Made by a program: the position numbers and the translations under genes. This document shows, one piece after another, positions 6,053-10,076 of a stretch of 10,076 nt of DNA; positions within the stretch are counted from its first letter, which is position 1, and every line of letters starts with the position of its first letter. The notes below the pieces were generated by a model. The model had not been told where the DNA came from, made no database searches, and saw nothing but the letters and a program-made list of their open reading frames with translations. The stretch comes from Fibrobacteria bacterium GUT77 (GTDB lineage Bacteria; Fibrobacterota; Chitinivibrionia; Chitinivibrionales; Chitinispirillaceae). The DNA is taken from NCBI GenBank assembly GCA_001462255.1, contig LIUJ01000085.1, positions 5,970 to 16,045 of the forward strand, given 5' to 3'.

Positions 6053-6177
6053 TGTTTTAACGCAACGAGATTGCCTCGCTCGCAACTTGTTTATCTCGGC
6101 GAAAACCAATGGCTGTTATTGCGAAAAACAAAGCGATTCATAAAGAAAATACATATCAAGAAAGGCAAATAACAAAA

Positions 6178-6762
6178 ATGTCGTTAGTTCCAATGGTAAT
6201 CGAGCAAACCGGTCGCGGTGAGCGGTCGTACGATATCTACTCACGTCTCCTCAAGGAGCGTATCATCTTCCTCGGGTCGGACATAGACGACACGACGGCC
6301 GACCTTGTTATGGCGCAACTTATATTCCTTGAGTATGAGGACGCCGACAAGGACATTACGCTATACATAAACTCGCCGGGCGGCATTGTAAGCTCCGGGC
6401 TTGCCATTTACGATACCATACAGTACATCAAACCCGACGTTTCAACCATTTGCATCGGCCAAGCGGCCAGCATGGGGGCCGTACTCCTTGCCGCCGGTAC
6501 CAAGGGTAAGCGCTACGCCTTGCCGCACTCCCGTATCATGTTGCACCAACCCATCGGCGGAGCGGGCGGACAGGCGGCGGATATCGCCATCCACGCCAAG
6601 GAGATCATCCGCATAAAACAGACGTTGAACGATATTTTGTGCCGCCACACCGGCCAAGATAGAGAGGTCATAGCCAAGGACACCGACAGGAACTTCTATA
6701 TGTCGGCGGCGGAGGCGAAGGACTACGGGCTGATAGACGAAATCTTCACCTCAAGGGAGTAG
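6178..6762 (+). CDS. clpP: ATP-dependent Clp protease proteolytic subunit
   Basis: ClpP forms the tetradecameric serine protease chamber fed by ClpX. The 194-residue form starting at 6178 begins MSLVPMVIEQTGRGERSYD, the classic mature ClpP N-terminus, with AAAGG 12 nt upstream. An in-frame ATG at 6109 would add 23 residues as a possible propeptide but lacks a ribosome-binding site. The catalytic serine is S98 in GQAASMGA and the histidine H123 in SRIMLHQP. The third triad position, normally Asp in the motif D-T-(D/E)-R-D, is Asn here (codon AAC at 6691-6693, in KDTDRNFYMS), giving a Ser-His-Asn set. The rest of the fold is well conserved, including the INSPGG oxyanion region. It lies 125 nt after tig, and its stop overlaps the clpX Shine-Dalgarno. 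Confidence 0.95.
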   Translation: MSLVPMVIEQTGRGERSYDIYSRLLKERIIFLGSDIDDTTADLVMAQLIFLEYEDADKDITLYINSPGGIVSSGLAIYDTIQYIKPDVSTICIGQAASMGAVLLAAGTKGKRYALPHSRIMLHQPIGGAGGQAADIAIHAKEIIRIKQTLNDILCRHTGQDREVIAKDTDRNFYMSAAEAKDYGLIDEIFTSRE

Positions 6763-6764
6763 CC

Positions 6765-8027
6765 GTGGACAATACGTCGAGACCGAGGTTTCCGGACATT
6801 AAGTGCTCCTTCTGCGGCAAGGGCCCCGAAGACGGCAAGGCGCTCATAACGGGCATTTCCGCCTTTATATGCCACGATTGCGTGGGTTTGTGCAACGAAA
6901 TGGTGCGTGAAAAGGCCCACAGCAGCGGGCTTGAGGGCATCGACATCAACAAGCTTCCCACGCCTCAAGAGATGATGGGCTTTTTGGATCAATATATCAT
7001 AGGACAAACCGAAGTCAAGATGGCCGTGTGCGTCGCCGCCTACAATCACTTCAAGCGCCTGTTCTCACGCGAGCAAAACGACGACGTGGAGATCGACAAG
7101 TCCAATATGCTTATGATAGGCCCCACCGGTACCGGCAAAACGCTGATCGCGCAAACGTTGGCGAGGTTCCTTAAAGTCCCGTTCACAATAGTGGACGCCA
7201 CCATCTTCACGGAGGCCGGCTATGTGGGCGACGACGTTGAAAATATGCTCGTCCGGTTGTTGCAAACGGCGAACTACGACATATCAAAGGCGGAAAAAGG
7301 CATTATCTATGTAGACGAGTTCGACAAAATATCAAGGAAGTCGGCCAATCCCTCGATAACCCGCGACGTCTCCGGCGAGGGTGTACAGCAGGCCATGTTG
7401 AAAATATTGGAAGGCACCGTAGCCGGCGTTCCCCCCAAAGGCGGGCGCAAACACCCGGAGCAAAATCTAATACAGATAAACACGAGAGACATACTCTTCA
7501 TCTGCGGCGGCGCGTTTGAGGGTCTCGACAAAATAATAGAGGCTCGGATAGACCAAAGTCGTATGGGTTTCAACGCCGACGTGAGGAGTAAGAGCCAAAA
7601 GAAAATAGGCGACATACTGCGCAAAGTTGAGCCGGACGACCTAATATCCTACGGCCTGATACCGGAAATCATAGGCCGCCTACCCGTAGTGATGGGTTTG
7701 GACGAATTGGATGAAGACTCCCTGTTGCGCATTCTCACGGAGCCGAAAAACGCGCTTGTTAAGCAGTACAAAAAGCTGTTTGACATGGAAGGGGTAACGC
7801 TGACGTTCACGAAAGAGGCGCTGAAGGAGACGGTGGATACGGCCGTGCGCAAAAAAACCGGCGCGCGCGGTCTACGCAACGTGTTGGAAGCATGCCTGTT
7901 GCCGGTGATGTTCGAGTTGCCGTCGAGAAGCGACGTGTTGGAGGTGGTTGTAACGAAAGAGTCCGTCGCGAATAAAACACCGCCGGAGTACGTGTTTAAA
8001 ATCGGGGAAGACAAGAAGAGCGCCTAA
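6765..8027 (+). CDS. clpX: ATP-dependent Clp protease ATP-binding subunit
   Basis: ClpX is the AAA+ unfoldase that recognises tagged substrates and threads them into ClpP. The 420-residue protein has the N-terminal zinc-binding domain with C14-x2-C17 and C36-x2-C39, Walker A GPTGTGKT (119-126), pore-1 loop GYVGDD (152-157), Walker B IIYVDEFDK (180-188, catalytic E185), the RKH pore-entrance loop (228-230) and sensor 2 GAR with R368. The ClpP-docking tripeptide, IGF in most ClpX, reads MGF at 267-269. The start is GTG at 6765, with AAGGGAG ending 6 nt upstream inside the last codons of clpP, and 2 nt separate the genes, so the two are translationally coupled. A lon gene, often next in this operon, is absent. 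Confidence 0.97.
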   Translation: MDNTSRPRFPDIKCSFCGKGPEDGKALITGISAFICHDCVGLCNEMVREKAHSSGLEGIDINKLPTPQEMMGFLDQYIIGQTEVKMAVCVAAYNHFKRLFSREQNDDVEIDKSNMLMIGPTGTGKTLIAQTLARFLKVPFTIVDATIFTEAGYVGDDVENMLVRLLQTANYDISKAEKGIIYVDEFDKISRKSANPSITRDVSGEGVQQAMLKILEGTVAGVPPKGGRKHPEQNLIQINTRDILFICGGAFEGLDKIIEARIDQSRMGFNADVRSKSQKKIGDILRKVEPDDLISYGLIPEIIGRLPVVMGLDELDEDSLLRILTEPKNALVKQYKKLFDMEGVTLTFTKEALKETVDTAVRKKTGARGLRNVLEACLLPVMFELPSRSDVLEVVVTKESVANKTPPEYVFKIGEDKKSA

Positions 8028-8055
8028 CGTAAAAAACAAAAAAATAAAAAAAGCG

Positions 8056-8084
8056 TTGACTTTTTACCGAAGATATACTATATT
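8056..8084 (+). promoter_or_regulatory. strong sigma-70-type promoter for tRNA-fMet
   Basis: TTGACT (8056-8061), a 17-nt spacer and TATATT (8079-8084) make the best consensus promoter in the window. It lies in the A/T-rich gap after clpX and would start transcripts near 8091, about 47 nt before the tRNA. A small 6-bp hairpin (8103-8119) lies in the leader and would be removed with the tRNA precursor. Confidence 0.75.
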
Positions 8085-8137
8085 TACATTATTATCGCCT
8101 GTTTCGGTTCTTTTGGAGCCGTTAAAAGCAGACATAT

Positions 8138-8214
<77 letters not shown>

Positions 8215-8222
8215 TATAAACC

Positions 8223-8263
8223 CGTCCCCTATCGGTAATTTCATCGGTGGGGGACGTTTTTTT
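8223..8263 (+). terminator. intrinsic terminator after tRNA-fMet
   Basis: An 11-bp stem CGTCCCCTATC (8223-8233) pairs with GGTGGGGGACG (8246-8256), with two G-T pairs, around a 12-nt loop, and is followed directly by seven T residues (8257-8263). It should end the tRNA-fMet transcript. The downstream kinase start codon lies only 11 nt beyond the T-tract. Confidence 0.87.
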
Positions 8264-8274
8264 AAGGTAACCTA

Positions 8275-10076
8275 ATGTTCGTACCCCTACCGATGTCCGC
8301 CTTAGGGTCGTTTGCCGCCGCCCTTGCCGTAATTGCTCTCCTTCCGACCGGAGCCGGCGGGGGAGTCCCGCAGAATGCTACTCAAAATACGCCGATGTTT
8401 TCAAATTATAGAGATATACCGGGCGTGACCGACGAGGAGATCGCGGCCATAGAGGCGCTACGCCGTAAATACGCGGACAGTACCCTCGTATACGGAATTT
8501 CCGAGAGTATGGAGGCGTTTAGGGGGAGCGATGGGAAGGTCTATGGATTCGCCGCGCGCGTTTGCGGGTATATGGCGGAGCTTTTTGGGTTGAATATCAA
8601 GCCGGACCTTTTCGAGTGGGGTGACTTGATATCGGGGTTGGAGTCGGGTAAAATACATTTTTCGGGCGACCTGACGCCCACCGAGAAGCGCAAGGAGATG
8701 CACCACATCATGACGAGCGCGATTACAAACCGCAGTATTTCCTACTTTCGCGTAGAGAACAGCGAACCCTTGGCCGTGATTGCGACGAAGCGCCGTCCCC
8801 GCTACGGCTTTCTCGAAGGTACCACCACCTACGAGCGGATACGCGAATTGTCTCCCGACTCGTTTGAGGTCGCGTTCGTTACCGAGTACAAATACGCCCA
8901 CGACATGCTTGTAAAGGGAACGATCGACGCCTTTTTTGAGGAGAGCACGGCAAAGGCGGTTTTTGACGCTTACGGCGGTATAACATCGAGCGTTTTCCTG
9001 CCCATGATATACGAACCGGCCACGCTTTGTACGCAAACGCACGAACTCGCGCCGATTATCTCCGTTATGGAAAAGCTCTTAAACAACGGCGGACACGCTT
9101 ACTTCGCCACCCTCTACAATCTCGGACTGCACGATTACAATACCCGCAAACTCTTCCTCCTCCTCACCGACGAGGAAAAGGAGTATATAGGAAAGCACCC
9201 AATCGTTCCGTACGCCGCCGAATACGATAATTACCCGTTTTCATTCTACAACGCGACCGAAAAGCAATGGCAGGGAATAGCGCACGACATTTTGCATGAG
9301 GTGGAGGCGCTCACCGGGATCACGTTTCGCATCGCCAACGACGAAAAAACCGAATTCAGCGAGCTGTTCAAGATGCTTGAGACCGGAAAAGTTTCTTTTG
9401 TTACGGAATTGGTACACACGAGCAATCGCGCCGGCAGGTTCCTATGGCCCAACACACCCATGTTGCTCAATAGGTTCGCGCTCGTCTCGAGGCTCGGCTA
9501 CCGCAACATAACCATTAACGAGGTCTTTGACGTGCGCGTAGGCGTACAAATAGGTACCGTCTACGAGGAGCTGTTTAACAGATGGTTTCCCGGACACCCC
9601 AACGTCGTGTTGTTCGGCAACACAAACAACCTCTTCGGAGCGTTGGAACGCGGCGACGTGGACATTGTCATGTCGAGCCAAAACCAGGTATTGGCGGTAA
9701 CAAACTATATGGAACACCCCGGCTACAAAATAAACGTGCTTTTCGATTACGCGTCGGAATCCGCCATCGGCTTCAACAAAAATGAGCGCGTTTTATGCTC
9801 AATAATCGATAAGGCGCAGGGCCTGATGGATCTTACGCGCATAACGGATCTGTGGTTGCACAAAACATACGATTACCGCGAAAAAATCGTACAATCGCGC
9901 CAACCGTTGCTCATAAGCATTTCCGTGCTGTTGATTTGCGTCGTAGGCCTCATGTTCGTCTTGCTCAGGAAAAAACGCGACGATGAGAAGCGCTTGGAGG
10001 CGCTCGTGGAGGAACGCACCGAAGCCGCAGAATCCGCCAGCCGCGCCAAGTCCGCCTTCCTCGCCAATATGAGCCA
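8275..10076 (+). CDS. periplasmic-sensing histidine kinase with tandem solute-binding domains, 3' truncated
   Basis: The frame is open for 600 codons to the window edge. Residues 1 to about 25 are a signal peptide or membrane anchor (hydrophobic LGSFAAALAVIALLP). Two bacterial solute-binding family 3-like domains follow, about 65-295 (SDGKVYGFAARVCGYMAELF) and about 297-525 (EKEYIGKHPIVPYA, then WQGIAHDILHEVEALTGITF), as in BvgS. A transmembrane helix at about 543-563 (PLLISISVLLICVVGLMFVLL region) leads to a charged coiled linker and the start of a HisKA domain, SRAKSAFLANMS. The sequence ends two bases into the next codon, where the phospho-accepting His belongs. The kinase would sense a small periplasmic ligand, perhaps an amino acid, and signal to a receiver domain or regulator beyond the window. 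AAGG 7 nt before ATG supports this start. Ligand residues cannot be assigned. Confidence 0.9.
   Translation, partial: MFVPLPMSALGSFAAALAVIALLPTGAGGGVPQNATQNTPMFSNYRDIPGVTDEEIAAIEALRRKYADSTLVYGISESMEAFRGSDGKVYGFAARVCGYMAELFGLNIKPDLFEWGDLISGLESGKIHFSGDLTPTEKRKEMHHIMTSAITNRSISYFRVENSEPLAVIATKRRPRYGFLEGTTTYERIRELSPDSFEVAFVTEYKYAHDMLVKGTIDAFFEESTAKAVFDAYGGITSSVFLPMIYEPATLCTQTHELAPIISVMEKLLNNGGHAYFATLYNLGLHDYNTRKLFLLLTDEEKEYIGKHPIVPYAAEYDNYPFSFYNATEKQWQGIAHDILHEVEALTGITFRIANDEKTEFSELFKMLETGKVSFVTELVHTSNRAGRFLWPNTPMLLNRFALVSRLGYRNITINEVFDVRVGVQIGTVYEELFNRWFPGHPNVVLFGNTNNLFGALERGDVDIVMSSQNQVLAVTNYMEHPGYKINVLFDYASESAIGFNKNERVLCSIIDKAQGLMDLTRITDLWLHKTYDYREKIVQSRQPLLISISVLLICVVGLMFVLLRKKRDDEKRLEALVEERTEAAESASRAKSAFLANMS

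Noticed and set aside
8458..9042. 194-codon minus-strand frame opposite the kinase
   Set aside because: It lies entirely opposite the kinase's first sensor domain and encodes nothing recognisable.

Overview
The window is bacterial chromosome with ordinary housekeeping content: a trigger factor-ClpP-ClpX locus flanked by two tRNA genes, plus accessory and sensory genes. The organism looks like a motile, diderm bacterium from a low-oxygen, host- or sediment-associated habitat. The evidence is a CheX-type chemotaxis phosphatase, a bacteriohemerythrin, an exported DUF1573 protein, and a sensor kinase with tandem periplasmic solute-binding domains. This mix resembles gut spirochaetes (Treponema-like) most closely, but Fibrobacteres- or Synergistetes-like lineages also fit. 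The taxonomic guess is weak. Coding regions are moderately GC-rich, while the intergenic gaps are strikingly AT-rich.

Layout. At 1-427 (+) is the C-terminal part of a YbdG-type MscS-family mechanosensitive channel. Converging on it is a minus-strand cluster read in the order cheX (1520-1990), DUF1573 protein (768-1475), and a 109-residue protein of unknown function (434-763). A 640-bp non-coding stretch (1991-2634) follows. It holds a GC-rich, strongly self-complementary segment (about 2198-2403) inside AT-rich flanks, which is the best candidate here for an undescribed RNA or structured element. A bacteriohemerythrin gene (2635-3099, +) lies downstream, preceded by a perfect 7-bp inverted repeat. 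Converging on it is a minus-strand T4 RNA ligase 1-like gene (3151-4299), more AT-rich than its neighbours and without an obvious partner enzyme.

From 4557 everything is on the plus strand: tRNA-Leu(UAG), trigger factor (tig, TTG start), clpP, clpX (GTG start, Shine-Dalgarno overlapping the end of clpP), a strong promoter, initiator tRNA-fMet and a clear intrinsic terminator. Only 11 nt after the terminator T-tract begins a large periplasmic-sensing histidine kinase, which runs off the right edge just before its phospho-accepting histidine.

How the genes work together. Trigger factor folds nascent chains at the ribosome exit, and ClpX unfolds tagged or damaged proteins and feeds them to ClpP, so 4787-8027 is a protein quality-control operon. 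Two residues there are unusual: the ClpP catalytic Asp position is Asn, and the ClpX IGF docking tripeptide reads MGF. CheX and the kinase belong to signalling, and the hemerythrin to O2 sensing or binding. The RNA ligase probably repairs cleaved RNA. No CRISPR array, insertion sequence or integrase was seen.
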